64,000 bases of DNA, from the NCBI GenBank assembly GCA_964471325.1, contig CAYYFL010000007.1:36842-100841 (forward strand), given 5' to 3'. The notes beneath the pieces were generated by a model. The model saw only the letters and a program-made list of their open reading frames with translations, searched no databases and was not told the DNA's origin. Positions 1 through 7,303 of the stretch are shown piece by piece. Within the stretch, counting starts at the first letter, position 1. Each line of letters opens with the position of its first letter. This stretch comes from Velamenicoccus sp964471325 (GTDB taxonomy: Bacteria > Omnitrophota > Gorgyraeia > Velamenicoccales > Velamenicoccaceae). Both the position numbers and the translations under genes were made by a program.

Positions 1-59
1 TCCAGGATGACCGAGTTTTTCCTTTTTTCTATCAGTTTTCCGCCGATACGTGCGATCAC
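1..59 (-). CDS. ruvA: Holliday junction branch migration protein RuvA, N-terminal fragment
   Basis: Reading leftward from a GTG start at 59-57, the first 19 codons give (M)IARIGGKLIEKRKNSVIL, which matches the start of RuvA (MIGRL-G-I-EK--). The gene runs off the left edge. A GGAGG Shine-Dalgarno sits six bases upstream of the GTG, inside the inverted-repeat element that separates it from ruvC. RuvA is the tetrameric DNA-binding subunit of the RuvAB branch-migration complex that works with RuvC, encoded just upstream. Only the first beta-strand is visible, so the call rests on this short match plus its neighbour. Confidence 0.75.
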   Translation of the reverse strand, partial: MIARIGGKLIEKRKNSVIL

Positions 60-62
60 ACC

Positions 63-402
63 GAGCCTCCGATAAATAATGGGCACATTGGCTGCGACAA
101 TTTTGGAGCGACGCCGTCGCAGCCCAAAAGTGTCCAGCCCAGAAAGGGCGGACCTCCGCATTCCACCTTAAGGAGGGTCCAGCCCAGAAAGGGCGGACCT
201 CCGTATTCCATTTTAAGCAGGGTCAAGCCCAATTTCATCATAAGTATTTGTAAAAGCATAAGTTAGCCGGGGAAGCCCGTCTTTTGTCCGTCTGCGTCGT
301 TGCTCCTCCTCGACGTGCCGCAGAGGATACGCCATCGTCGTCGCGCCTCGCATCCGGAGCAAAACCCGGGCTTCCAATGTGTCCATTATTTATCGGAGGC
401 TC
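63..402. repeat. MITE-like element bounded by 29-bp inverted repeats
   Basis: Positions 63-91 and 374-402 are inverted copies with one mismatch in 29 bp. Inside are two tandem 45-bp copies (134-178 and 179-223), each containing a GCCC-AGAAA-GGGC hairpin. No transposase is present and no clear target-site duplication is visible. The right arm encodes the last codons and TAA stop of ruvC; the left arm provides the ruvA Shine-Dalgarno. A 67-codon reading frame on the minus strand (259-56) crosses the element and repeats a GGPPFLGW motif, but it looks like a by-product of the tandem repeat. Confidence 0.7.
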
Positions 403-887
403 AGTAATTTAGTCCTGATCGTCAGGGCGTGCGTCACGGCCAGCGAGATGGCGTCCGTTGTATCAACAGGGCCGAAGGATTCGCGCGCAGCGCCGAACAT
501 ATGCTCGATCATTTTCTGGACCTGTTCTTTGGACGCGTGCCCATGTCCTGTGGTGACCTGTTTGACGCGTGTCGCCGGATATTCGAAGAAAGCGACCTTT
601 TTTTCCTCCGCCAGCATACAGATGACCCCGCGGGCGTGCCCGAGCAGGGACGCCGTCAAAGGATGCTTGTAGTGCGCGTAGAGTTTTTCCAGGACAAGGG
701 CATCCGGTTTGTGCCGGTCCAGGATTTCCGCCAGCTCTCCGTGGATCTGCGACAGGCGTTTCGGCAATTCATCTTTTATCCGCGTTTTGATAAAACCAGA
801 TTTTTTGATAGTAAAACCATGCCGGTCGGCTTCGATGAGGCCGTAACCTGTGACGTGCAACCCTGGGTCGATGCCGAGGATGAGCAT
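390..887 (-). CDS. ruvC: crossover junction endodeoxyribonuclease RuvC
   Basis: RuvC is the dimeric Mg-dependent nuclease that resolves Holliday junctions in recombinational repair. The 165-residue protein has the family's length and all four acidic catalytic residues: Asp7 in GIDPGL, Glu67 in LEKLY, and Asp142 and Asp145 in VDTTDAIS. The G-G-A-K-QV helix signature is present around residues 114-123. It lies 8 bp after yebC and before ruvA, the usual yebC-ruvC-ruvA order. Its last codons (LSLR) and stop lie inside the right arm of the inverted-repeat element, so the C-terminus has been altered by that insertion. Confidence 0.95.
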   Translation of the reverse strand: MLILGIDPGLHVTGYGLIEADRHGFTIKKSGFIKTRIKDELPKRLSQIHGELAEILDRHKPDALVLEKLYAHYKHPLTASLLGHARGVICMLAEEKKVAFFEYPATRVKQVTTGHGHASKEQVQKMIEHMFGAARESFGPVDTTDAISLAVTHALTIRTKLLSLR

Positions 888-895
888 CTGGCGCC

Positions 896-1648
896 CTATT
901 CTCCGGTTGATTCGATCAGCTCGTCCGGGATGTCAAAATTGGCATAGACGTGCTGGACATCTTCGTGTTCTTCCAGGGCATCCATAAGCGACAGGATCGT
1001 GTTGGCCGTATTTTTTTCCGCGATCTTAATGGTTGAGGTCGGGATCATGGTGATCTCCGCGTTTTCAAACGGGATTTTGACGGCCGTCAGGGCGTTCTTG
1101 ACGGATTCCAGGTCATGCGGTTGCGTCGTGATCTCGTAAACGTCGGCTTCGCTTTTCATGTCCTCGGCCCCCGCATTGAGCACGATGTCCATGAGCTTGT
1201 CTTCTCCAATGGCTTTCTTGTCGACCGTCAGGAAACCTTTTTTCTGGAACAGGAAGCTTACGGCTCCGGCCTGGGCCATATTACCGCCTTTTTTGGACAT
1301 CATGTTTCTTAGTTCAGCTGTTGTCCTGTTCTTGTTGTCGGTGACGACGTCGATCATGATGGCGATACCTGCCGGACCATAGCCTTCGTAAGTGACCTCT
1401 TCATAGGTGACGCCCGGCAACTCGCCCGTGCCTCTCATGATCGCCTTTTCGATGTTGTCCCACGGCATGTTGCCTTCTTTGGCTTTTGCCACGGCTGTGC
1501 GCAGACGGATATTTGTTTCCATATTGCCGCCGCCCGAACGGGCCGCCGCCGTCAGCTCTTTGATCAGCTTCGTGAAGAGCTGGCCGCGCTTGGCATCGAT
1601 CGCTGCCTTTTTATGCTTGATACTTGCCCACTTTGAATGGCCTGACAT
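896..1648 (-). CDS. yebC: YebC/TACO1-family transcriptional/translational regulator
   Basis: The 250-residue product begins MSGHSKWASIKHKKAA, the hallmark N-terminus of the YebC/TACO1 family, followed by the conserved IxKEL, GGNMExN and TYEGYGPAG segments. Members bind nucleic acid or the ribosome; recent family work links them to translation through proline-rich stretches, and older work to transcriptional control of ruvC-type operons. It is the first gene of a yebC-ruvC-ruvA operon. The start is set by the invariant MSGHSKW. The upstream 180 bp has no obvious sigma-70 promoter. Confidence 0.95.
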   Translation of the reverse strand: MSGHSKWASIKHKKAAIDAKRGQLFTKLIKELTAAARSGGGNMETNIRLRTAVAKAKEGNMPWDNIEKAIMRGTGELPGVTYEEVTYEGYGPAGIAIMIDVVTDNKNRTTAELRNMMSKKGGNMAQAGAVSFLFQKKGFLTVDKKAIGEDKLMDIVLNAGAEDMKSEADVYEITTQPHDLESVKNALTAVKIPFENAEITMIPTSTIKIAEKNTANTILSLMDALEEHEDVQHVYANFDIPDELIESTGE

Positions 1649-1778
1649 TCTAACCTCACAATTTCCCGCTGAACCTTTCCGTTTGAAATAGACCCCGGGT
1701 TTCCCTCAGCGGCTGTCCGGGAGACACAAGGTCGTTTTTTCCGCAACAGTTTATATTGAAGATCCTGCGCGCCTTCAC

Positions 1779-1815
1779 AACTTATGTCCGTCCGTGAAAA
1801 GGACGGGCATAAGTT
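1779..1815. repeat. 15-bp perfect-arm hairpin between rnpB and yebC
   Basis: Arms at 1779-1793 and 1801-1815 pair with one G-T change around a 7-base loop. It lies just past the 3' end of RNase P RNA, where a terminator or processing signal is expected, but no run of T follows on either strand. A role as an intrinsic terminator is therefore only possible. Confidence 0.5.
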
Positions 1816-1827
1816 GGGGCGTCGCCC

Positions 1828-2235
1828 AAAACAGGCATATAAGCCGAGTTCTGTCTCCCCCGCCGCTGCGTTTTAGTTCGTTTGGTTTCACCAAAAGCGA
1901 AACAAAACGGCGGGGGCGATAGCCATTTGACTTCTCCCTCCGATTGCTCGGCGGGATCTAGCAGCCAACCCGATCCGACACACGATGTTCAGGCGGACGA
2001 CCCTATTCCTGTGATCCAGGATGTCGGAGCCTACTTGGCATTGCTCTACGCAGAGATTGCCGCGTTTCACCCCCGCCGACGCACTGGTGGCGGGACTCGT
2101 CTCTGTGGCTCTGATCCGTCTCCGCCATAAAACGTGGCGGAGAGGCGGTTATTACCCGCTGCGTTGTCCTCTAGAGCTCGGACTTTCCTCCCCGGAGGCT
2201 TTCGGGCCTCCATGGGCGGCTATCCTGCCTATTTT
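1828..2235 (-). ncRNA. rnpB: RNase P RNA (bacterial type A)
   Basis: Catalytic RNA of RNase P, which trims tRNA 5' leaders. On the minus strand the conserved P4 region GAGGAAAGTCCGAGCTC (about 2194-2178) is followed by typical type-A segments, including a ACAGAACTCGGCTTAT 3' signature (about 1855-1840). The ends pair as P1: AAAATAGGCA at the 5' end with TGCCTGTTTT at the 3' end, which defines a molecule of about 408 nt. The 5' part overlaps the 3' coding part of the RNase H gene. Zinc ribbon - RNase H - rnpB is a neighbourhood also known from actinobacteria. Confidence 0.95.
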
Positions 2236-2628
2236 GGAACGCTCTTCCTTTATGGCCAAACGCGCCAGTTTATCGGCGCCTTTGTTGAGTTCCCTCGGGA
2301 TCTGCTGGATACGATAAGCATCAAATTCGCCCAGCAGCATTTTTGCCTGTTCGAACAGATACCGGATATTTTCGTTTTTGACCTTGTATTCTCCGTTGAT
2401 CTGGCGGCACAGCAATTGACTGTCGGAGAAGATGGCCACTTCTCTGACGTTCATCTCCAGGGCTTCCCGCAGGGCTGTGATCAAGGCCGTGTATTCGGCG
2501 ACGTTATTGGTCTGGCGCCCGATGTATCTGGATATATTTTTGACGGGGACCTCTGCCCTCGCAAAAATAACGCCCACCCCGGCATCACCGGGGTTGCCCA
2601 TGGAAGAGCCGTCAATATAAATGTCCAT
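2152..2628 (-). CDS. type I RNase H-like protein
   Basis: Likely cleaves the RNA strand of RNA-DNA hybrids. The 158-residue product has the RNase HI core: IDGSSMGNPG with the first Asp, the Glu in NNVAEYTAL, the Asp in FSDSQLL, and a final Asp in NKGADKLARLA. It resembles the RnhA/RBD09-type short RNases H of Gram-positives. The ATG at 2628 is chosen because longer forms would run deep into the upstream zinc-ribbon gene. The last 28 or so codons (KIGRIAAHGG onward) are read from the 5' part of RNase P RNA and lie outside the catalytic fold. Confidence 0.9.
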   Translation of the reverse strand: MDIYIDGSSMGNPGDAGVGVIFARAEVPVKNISRYIGRQTNNVAEYTALITALREALEMNVREVAIFSDSQLLCRQINGEYKVKNENIRYLFEQAKMLLGEFDAYRIQQIPRELNKGADKLARLAIKEERSKIGRIAAHGGPKASGEESPSSRGQRSG

Positions 2629-2668
2629 GGCGATGGAATTTATCTTTCTTCCGGAAACCTGAGGGCCC

Positions 2669-3394
2669 TCATTCACCTTCCTCAAGATAAAGGATCCGGG
2701 AACAGTTCTCGCAGGTGATGAGGCGGTTGTACATCTTGATCTCATTGATTACTTGGTGAGGGACGCGCATGTGGCACCCTTCGCAGGAGTTATTTGAAAC
2801 CCTGACCAGCGCCACGCCCCCGCGGCCATGGAGAATGTGCTCATAGGCCTGAAGGATTTTTTTGTCGACGCCCGCCGCCGCGATCTGTCTTTTTCCCTGC
2901 TCGGCCTGCAGAGAGGCCTCTATGTCCTTCGTCTGTTCTTCAACGGCCCTTTTTTCTTCGTTATAGATTTTTTCTTCCCCGGCGAGGACTTTTTTCTCTT
3001 CGTCCAGGGCTTTCTTGGCCGCTTCGACCTCATCCATCAACTTAAGGATCTCTTCTTCAATGACGGATTTGTCGGCTTTCAGACTTTCGATCTCCGCAAG
3101 CTTGGCCTGATATTCCTTGTTGGTCTTGAGGGCCCCTAATTGCGATTGGGATTTTTTGATGCCCTCTTCCTTGGCGTTGAGGTCTCCCTCTTTTTCTTTT
3201 TGCTTGAGTTGCGTCTTCTGCAGGTTGCTTTCGAGGGATTTGTAATTGGCTTTTTTTTCCTCGAACGCCTTCTGCAATCTGTCCAGCAGAAGCGGAAGCT
3301 CTCCTTTTTTCTGATCGAGTTCAAATATCTTTTTATCCAATCCCTGGAGTTCGACGAGTTTTATCAGCTCTGTGCGGATTTCTGGTGTCGACAA
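2669..3394 (-). CDS. coiled-coil C4-type zinc ribbon protein
   Basis: A 241-residue protein with a long charged coiled coil (about residues 10-180) and a C-terminal four-Cys zinc ribbon, CEGC near residue 205 and CENC near residue 229, matching the PF02591/CT398 family. Members may bind nucleic acid or act as adaptors; function is not settled. It precedes the RNase H gene and rnpB, a recurrent gene order that suggests a role in RNA metabolism. The downstream gene starts 41 bp beyond its stop. The start MSTPEIRTEL fits family length. Confidence 0.9.
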   Translation of the reverse strand: MSTPEIRTELIKLVELQGLDKKIFELDQKKGELPLLLDRLQKAFEEKKANYKSLESNLQKTQLKQKEKEGDLNAKEEGIKKSQSQLGALKTNKEYQAKLAEIESLKADKSVIEEEILKLMDEVEAAKKALDEEKKVLAGEEKIYNEEKRAVEEQTKDIEASLQAEQGKRQIAAAGVDKKILQAYEHILHGRGGVALVRVSNNSCEGCHMRVPHQVINEIKMYNRLITCENCSRILYLEEGE

Positions 3395-3442
3395 AATATT
3401 CTCCTTAACTTTGTCTATGATGGGTTTTATTCTTTACAAAAT

Positions 3443-3926
3443 TAGGCCCTCCGTTCTTTCGGTATTGCGGAGGCCTACCCCCTCGTGGGGTTAACTCCGA
3501 GCTTACGCCGTAAATTCCCCGAAGGCTGGCTTGGCCGGCCGGAGAGGAAATTTACAAGTGTTCAAGCGAGGAGCCAACGTTTATTCCTTAGTTTCCTCAT
3601 GCGCGCCAGAGGCTATGTGTCTCGGGCTTTATGCTGCTCGATCATTTCCTCATAACCGCCAGTGGCTATTCGGAAATCCTCTTCGCAAAGCCCGAGACAT
3701 ATTTTGCCGGAGGCGCTGATTGTCCCTGAACATAAGCGCTCGATAATTTTCTCGTAGCCGCCAGAGGCGACTCGAAAATTCTCTTCGCATGTTCGGGACA
3801 CATTTCGCCAGAGGCGAAATGTGGGCGCAGAAGGACTTTCCCGATACGCTCATTTCATTCGCTATCGGGATCCCGCTGAAATTGTTTCATTTCGGTGCGG
3901 GAGAACCTTCTCGGCCAAAATCAAAA
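3443..3926. repeat. intergenic array of long palindromes, including a duplicated hairpin
   Basis: The 532-bp gap before tRNA-Val holds no convincing gene but many hairpins: 3443-3477; 3510-3518 with 3546-3555; 3618-3630 with 3687-3699 (13-bp perfect arms); 3721-3733 with 3789-3800; and 3801-3821 (9-bp perfect arms). The third and fourth are tandem diverged copies about 103 bp apart with a nested inner stem. Their arms differ in sequence yet both still pair. Confidence 0.65.
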
Positions 3927-4000
3927 TGGGCGCAATAGGATTTGAACCTATGACCTCTGCCATGTGAGGGCAGCACTCTAACCAGCTGAGCTATGCGCCC
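3927..4000 (-). tRNA. tRNA-Val (CAC)
   Basis: The minus strand folds as a full cloverleaf: acceptor GGGCGCA with TGCGCCC, D arm with AGCTCAGCTGGTTAGAG, anticodon stem CTGCC/GGCAG with loop CTCACAT, and T arm with GGTTCAAATCC. Anticodon CAC reads GUG valine codons. The discriminator is A and the CCA end is not encoded. Confidence 0.95.
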
Positions 4001-4353
4001 GCGGAACACCATAATGTTATATTTCGGTGGCATCCCGAGGTCCTGCGTTTTTTAAATGCAAGGATCGAGGGAAAACTCTAAGTTTATTTATTTCATCCCT
4101 CACGGCGCATGACTTAATTTGCAGCCGCCTGGGATTCACTTTTGCTCTGCAAAAGCTCTTGGACCCCCCCGGAGGACTTGGCTACTGCGTTCGCAGAGTT
4201 CGCTGTGCAGCCTCCCCTCATTCGCTGACGGCCGGGGGCCTTTTTCTCGCCGTTCGCTCGACGCTCGCCTGCCTGCCTGCCGGCAGGCTTCGAGTCCAGC
4301 GAGAGCTCGGATTATCCGATGACGCTCATTGTCACAAGGTTTTCTTGAATCCA
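4001..4353. other. intergenic region between two tRNAs
   Basis: 353 bp with no convincing gene. It contains GC-rich inverted repeats, the clearest being GCCTGCCGGCAGGC at about 4275-4288 within a run of CCTG repeats, and several GGCC-rich short palindromes around 4220-4250. This type of sequence is common between genes in candidate-phylum genomes. No promoter or RNA family was recognised. Confidence 0.5.
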
Positions 4354-4427
4354 TGGGCCCTGGAGGACTCGAACCTCCGACCAAGTGATTATGAGTCACC
4401 TGCTCTGACCGACTGAGCTAAGGGCCC
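4354..4427 (-). tRNA. tRNA-Ile2 (CAU anticodon, lysidine type)
   Basis: Cloverleaf on the minus strand with acceptor GGGCCCT, D arm AGCTCAGTCGGTCAGAGC, anticodon loop CTCATAA and T arm GGTTCGAGTCC. The anticodon is CAT, but the body closely follows E. coli tRNA-Ile2 rather than elongator tRNA-Met: CTTAGCTCAG, GACTCATAATC and CTTGGTCG, with C4-G69 and C5-G68 acceptor pairs, which are known TilS determinants. TilS would convert C34 to lysidine so that it reads AUA as isoleucine. The identity is inferred from sequence resemblance. Confidence 0.85.
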
Positions 4428-4779
4428 TATAGCAATAACTTACATCATTTCCGTCGGAGAATTCGATTTTTAATCATATCCGCAAATATACGCAAATAAC
4501 CTTAAAAATACGCATTTTGCCTGCGCATGGCCATAATTTAGCCATAGCTAAATAAATCTGCAAAAACAAGAATTTAAGACTTTTATTTATACCATAAAGT
4601 TAATTAGTTTGCAAGGGAAAAAGTGGTTGGGTTTCTTGATGTAAGCTATTAAACCAATTGTGGTTGCATTCAGAAGAAAAGCGTCATTTTTTAGAAAAAC
4701 AGTCCTATTCTATCCTTGAAATAAGTTGATCATGAGATACACAATTACTTGTTCAATATTATCTTCTTGTTGGAGATCA
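4428..4779. other. AT-rich intergenic region left of the DUF3800 gene
   Basis: About 350 bp, clearly more AT-rich than the rest of the window, with no credible gene. Positions 4596-4684 resemble 5893-5985 on the other side of the DUF3800 gene (22 of the first 28 bases match, and a CTATTAAA...TTGCA segment recurs), so the gene sits between diverged direct repeats. Confidence 0.45.
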
Positions 4780-4804
4780 AAAAACCCACCTTCCTTGGGT
4801 GGGT
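4780..4804 (-). terminator. rho-independent terminator of the DUF3800 gene
   Basis: On the minus strand ACCCACC, a short loop and GGTGGGT form a stem followed directly by TTTTTT. It lies 35 bp downstream of the DUF3800 stop codon. Confidence 0.85.
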
Positions 4805-4838
4805 AGAAATAGGCCAATCCTTATAGCGCTATTTATTG

Positions 4839-5735
4839 CTAGCTTCTTCTATGCTCGTTGCATATTTTGCAGGTACAGCTTTTATTTGTGAAGTGCCGAA
4901 CTCCAACAGCAACACTTCCCTTCCTCTCGGCTCGAGAAAAAACCAAATCGAATAAAACTTCTTCTTTGTTTTCGAGGTATCTTCTTAAAGCGTATGCGCA
5001 TAAATCTGCCATCTGAACCATGCTGGTGAGCTCGCTATCAACAAAAAGAGGGGTTTCGATAATATTTTTTAAATGAACCCATCGAGTTCCATCTTTATGA
5101 AATTTCTTCATTAACAATGTATGTTTTTTTGCAACAGTTGGATTGTTATCGTGAATCAGCAAACCAAAATTATCCCCAGGACATTTTGAGCCGCTGACCT
5201 GTAGATATTGTTCAAACCTTGAGATGACTTGTTCAAAAGATTGTTCATCAACAGATTTTGTGGTGTGTACAGAATTAAACTGGATCTTGTCAATGCATTC
5301 TGCGAACAATCTTGCAAATCCCCAAGTTGATAATTTCTTCGCGATGTCTATGATTAGGTTTTTTCGTTCGTTAAGGGTGAGATGGGCGTAGTCTTCGGTT
5401 AGCCTATAATTTTTTTTGGTTTGGAGATATTGTTTAGAATTGCTGCGCTGAAGTCGTAGCAACTCAGCTGTCCGAAAAGCACGTATCTGAAATGTGCGGT
5501 CATCATAAGATAATTTCTCGAAATTTGCTATTTTGTTTTGTTCGGGGTAAGTCCTCAATATCCAAGCTACGTGGATCTCTTTATCAATGAGACGATATTT
5601 CTTTTTAACATATTCAATATCATTATCGCAACTTTTCCAATATTGTACGGGGATTGATACGCCAGCTAAGACAAAATGGGAGGTATTGCCAGGAATATTA
5701 GATGTACCCGATTCATCTATGTAACAGATATACAT
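4839..5735 (-). CDS. DUF3800 domain protein
   Basis: A 298-residue protein with the DUF3800 opening YICYIDESGTS and the late acidic motif VQMADLCAYALRRYL near residues 243-257. The family is predicted to be nuclease-like (RNase H-fold acidic residues) and is frequent in mobile or defence-associated loci, but its function is unproven. The gene is much more AT-rich than its neighbours, stands alone between tRNA-Ile2 and the PilZ gene, and has its own upstream promoter and downstream terminator. This suggests horizontal acquisition next to a tRNA. No integrase or partner gene is present. The C-terminus has an unusual KSCTCKICNEH Cys/His patch. Confidence 0.85.
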   Translation of the reverse strand: MYICYIDESGTSNIPGNTSHFVLAGVSIPVQYWKSCDNDIEYVKKKYRLIDKEIHVAWILRTYPEQNKIANFEKLSYDDRTFQIRAFRTAELLRLQRSNSKQYLQTKKNYRLTEDYAHLTLNERKNLIIDIAKKLSTWGFARLFAECIDKIQFNSVHTTKSVDEQSFEQVISRFEQYLQVSGSKCPGDNFGLLIHDNNPTVAKKHTLLMKKFHKDGTRWVHLKNIIETPLFVDSELTSMVQMADLCAYALRRYLENKEEVLFDLVFSRAERKGSVAVGVRHFTNKSCTCKICNEHRRS

Positions 5736-5756
5736 TTTTTTCGGGACGTGGTGGGT

Positions 5757-5824
5757 AAAAAAAAGCGACTGGGTTTAAGGCTATAAGCCTTAAGACGAGA
5801 CGCGAGGCGACTCATCCCAGACGC
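5757..5824 (-). ncRNA. candidate small RNA or transcription attenuator upstream of the DUF3800 gene
   Basis: A transcript starting about 5824 from the promoter at 5831-5859 would fold into a long hairpin: AGCGTCTGGG pairs with CCCAGTCGCT (one mismatch), with an inner perfect stem TTAAGGCT-TAT-AGCCTTAA at 5775-5793. It ends in eight T at 5764-5757, a classic intrinsic terminator. Read-through would lead into the DUF3800 start at 5735, so it may be an attenuating leader or an independent RNA. No known family was recognised. Confidence 0.55.
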
Positions 5825-5830
5825 TTTTGA

Positions 5831-5859
5831 ATTTTAACCCAGGAATTAACAGGCGTCAA
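5831..5859 (-). promoter_or_regulatory. sigma-70 promoter, TTGACG-17-TAAAAT
   Basis: On the minus strand the -35 box TTGACG (5859-5854) and the -10 box TAAAAT (5836-5831) are separated by exactly 17 bp. Predicted start is near 5824. It drives the hairpin RNA and possibly the DUF3800 gene. Confidence 0.75.
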
Positions 5860-6060
5860 CACTTTTTAAAATATTTTTTACCCACCCTCTTTAAAGTTAG
5901 CGAAGTTGCAAGCGAAAAAGCAGACAGCCATTTTTATATAACCTATTAAAATAAATATGATTGCAAGAAGAAAAATGAAATTGTTGTCAAAATCTCAAAA
6001 ACTATCCTGTCCGTTGTTGCCGTTATGGCAAGCGGCTCGTATTTGCCTGCTATGAATGAC

Positions 6061-6084
6061 AAAAAATCCACCTGTTATGGTGGG
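6061..6084 (-). terminator. rho-independent terminator of the MshEN-PilZ gene
   Basis: On the minus strand CCACC-ATAACA-GGTGG is followed by ATTTTTT, 40 bp after the gene's stop. The stem resembles the DUF3800 terminator. Confidence 0.8.
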
Positions 6085-6123
6085 TCCCTATCCTGATCTT
6101 ACCGTTTCCTGGGGAGAGAGTTT

Positions 6124-7011
6124 TTAGGATTTGATCATGTGTTTTAAGAATTGGGCAAGCATCTCCTGATTCTTTTCAGGCATAAAGCTGAAGAAGGCAC
6201 CGGTTTCATGGATAACCCTGCTGGTAGTATCCCAGCCCGCGTTGATGATATTGACTGGTTCTGACCGGCTGACTTCAACGACGGCGGTGATATAGCGGTA
6301 ATTATCCAGATGGATATTGATCGCCAGTTCTGTGCCTGGGTGCAGATAGTTCTGGGTTTCGAAAAGGATACCCCCCATGCTCAAATTTTTGATCTCAGTT
6401 TTGACAAAGTTCGGATAAACGTAGTATTCAGCTGTCAATCCTACTTGTACCCTTTTATAGCGGCGGCGGTTAACGCCCGTATAGAGACCGTTGGAAATTT
6501 CTTTTTCCATGAGATTGTCACGCAGCGCAACATCGTCTTTATACCTGTCGAGTTCAAACTCTTTGAAATGTCCCCCATAGTATCTTTCGATGCTTTGCCG
6601 GATTTCCGAGCGTATGCTGATGAGGACGACAATTTCGCAGCGGCTGATCTGACGGATCAGCTCAATGACGCCTTTGTTGAGGGGGTCGGCCATCGCGATC
6701 GTCAGCAGTTTGTCGTGTTTTTCGATGGGAAGAACGCAAAAGTCGCACGCAAATTCCGCAGGGATGCACGCCAGGGCGTCTTCCGTAACAATATAAGATT
6801 TCAGGGGAATGTATGAGTAGCCGAATTCACAGGTCAGATGAGTGGCAATATCCGCTTCTTTGATATAGCCAAGTTCAATGAGCCTTTGGCTTAAATATCC
6901 ACCTTTGATCTTCAGGTGTTCATAGGCATCTTTCAGCTGTTCGGCCGTAATCAGCCTTTTTTCCATCAGCGAAGTGCCGAGATTGATCTCGGTATTGAGG
7001 TTCATAAACAT
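6124..7011 (-). CDS. c-di-GMP receptor with MshEN and PilZ domains
   Basis: A 295-residue cytoplasmic protein. Residues 12-115 match the MshEN/T2SSE N-terminal domain (SLMEKRLITAEQL, RLIELGYI, ADPLN), which in MshE binds c-di-GMP. Residues 178-290 are a PilZ domain with the RxxxR motif in NRRRYKRV (182-187) and NLSMGG at 209-214. There is no ATPase domain, so it is not a pilus motor; both halves point to c-di-GMP sensing, probably to control pili, secretion or envelope functions through a partner encoded elsewhere. A GGDEF enzyme lies 7 kb away. It is monocistronic with its own terminator. Confidence 0.85.
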   Translation of the reverse strand: MFMNLNTEINLGTSLMEKRLITAEQLKDAYEHLKIKGGYLSQRLIELGYIKEADIATHLTCEFGYSYIPLKSYIVTEDALACIPAEFACDFCVLPIEKHDKLLTIAMADPLNKGVIELIRQISRCEIVVLISIRSEIRQSIERYYGGHFKEFELDRYKDDVALRDNLMEKEISNGLYTGVNRRRYKRVQVGLTAEYYVYPNFVKTEIKNLSMGGILFETQNYLHPGTELAINIHLDNYRYITAVVEVSRSEPVNIINAGWDTTSRVIHETGAFFSFMPEKNQEMLAQFLKHMIKS

Positions 7012-7303
7012 ACTGCACCCCGGTGTGCAAAAATATGGTTTTCCTCTTCCCTTTTGGCCGAATTTGAATCTTCAAAAGGCCTCTTTTTTATTAAAAAAAG
7101 TGCTTATATTCATACAATTATAGTATATCATATAGATAAACGTAATTAAAGGAGAGCAAAAAACTATTGTAATGTAATAAGTTATAGAAATATTTAACCT
7201 TCGCACATGCCTGCTTTGTTCCTGGCCGGAGCCTAAGGATGCCCGCCGCAGCTTTGCAACGGATCAGCCTCCCTTGTCTTGCGCAGAGCGAATAAGGAGG
7301 GCA
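7012..7303. other. intergenic region upstream of the MshEN-PilZ gene
   Basis: 292 bp. The part from 7080 to 7150 is AT-rich, with TATACT and TATAAT-like boxes on the minus strand that could serve the PilZ gene, but no well-spaced -35 box is convincing. No gene or RNA family was recognised. Confidence 0.4.

Larger units (their letters stand above)
5750..5886. repeat. 13-bp perfect inverted repeats bounding a mini transcription unit
   Basis: GGTGGGTAAAAAA at 5750-5762 and TTTTTTACCCACC at 5874-5886 are exact inverted copies. Between them are a consensus minus-strand promoter and a hairpin with a T run, so the 137-bp unit carries everything needed to make a short RNA. No coding sequence is inside. 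Confidence 0.65.

Noticed and set aside
56..259. 67-codon minus-strand frame with repeated GGPPFLGW motif
   Set aside because: It lies wholly within the inverted-repeat element and its repetition simply reflects the 45-bp tandem DNA repeat; no ribosome site was seen.
3600..3830. Repeated hairpins that could be taken for a CRISPR array
   Set aside because: Only two diverged copies without unique spacers of regular size, and no cas genes nearby.
4839..5735. DUF3800 gene as part of a defined defence system
   Set aside because: No partner genes (restriction, TA, abortive infection) are adjacent; only the family tendency suggests it.
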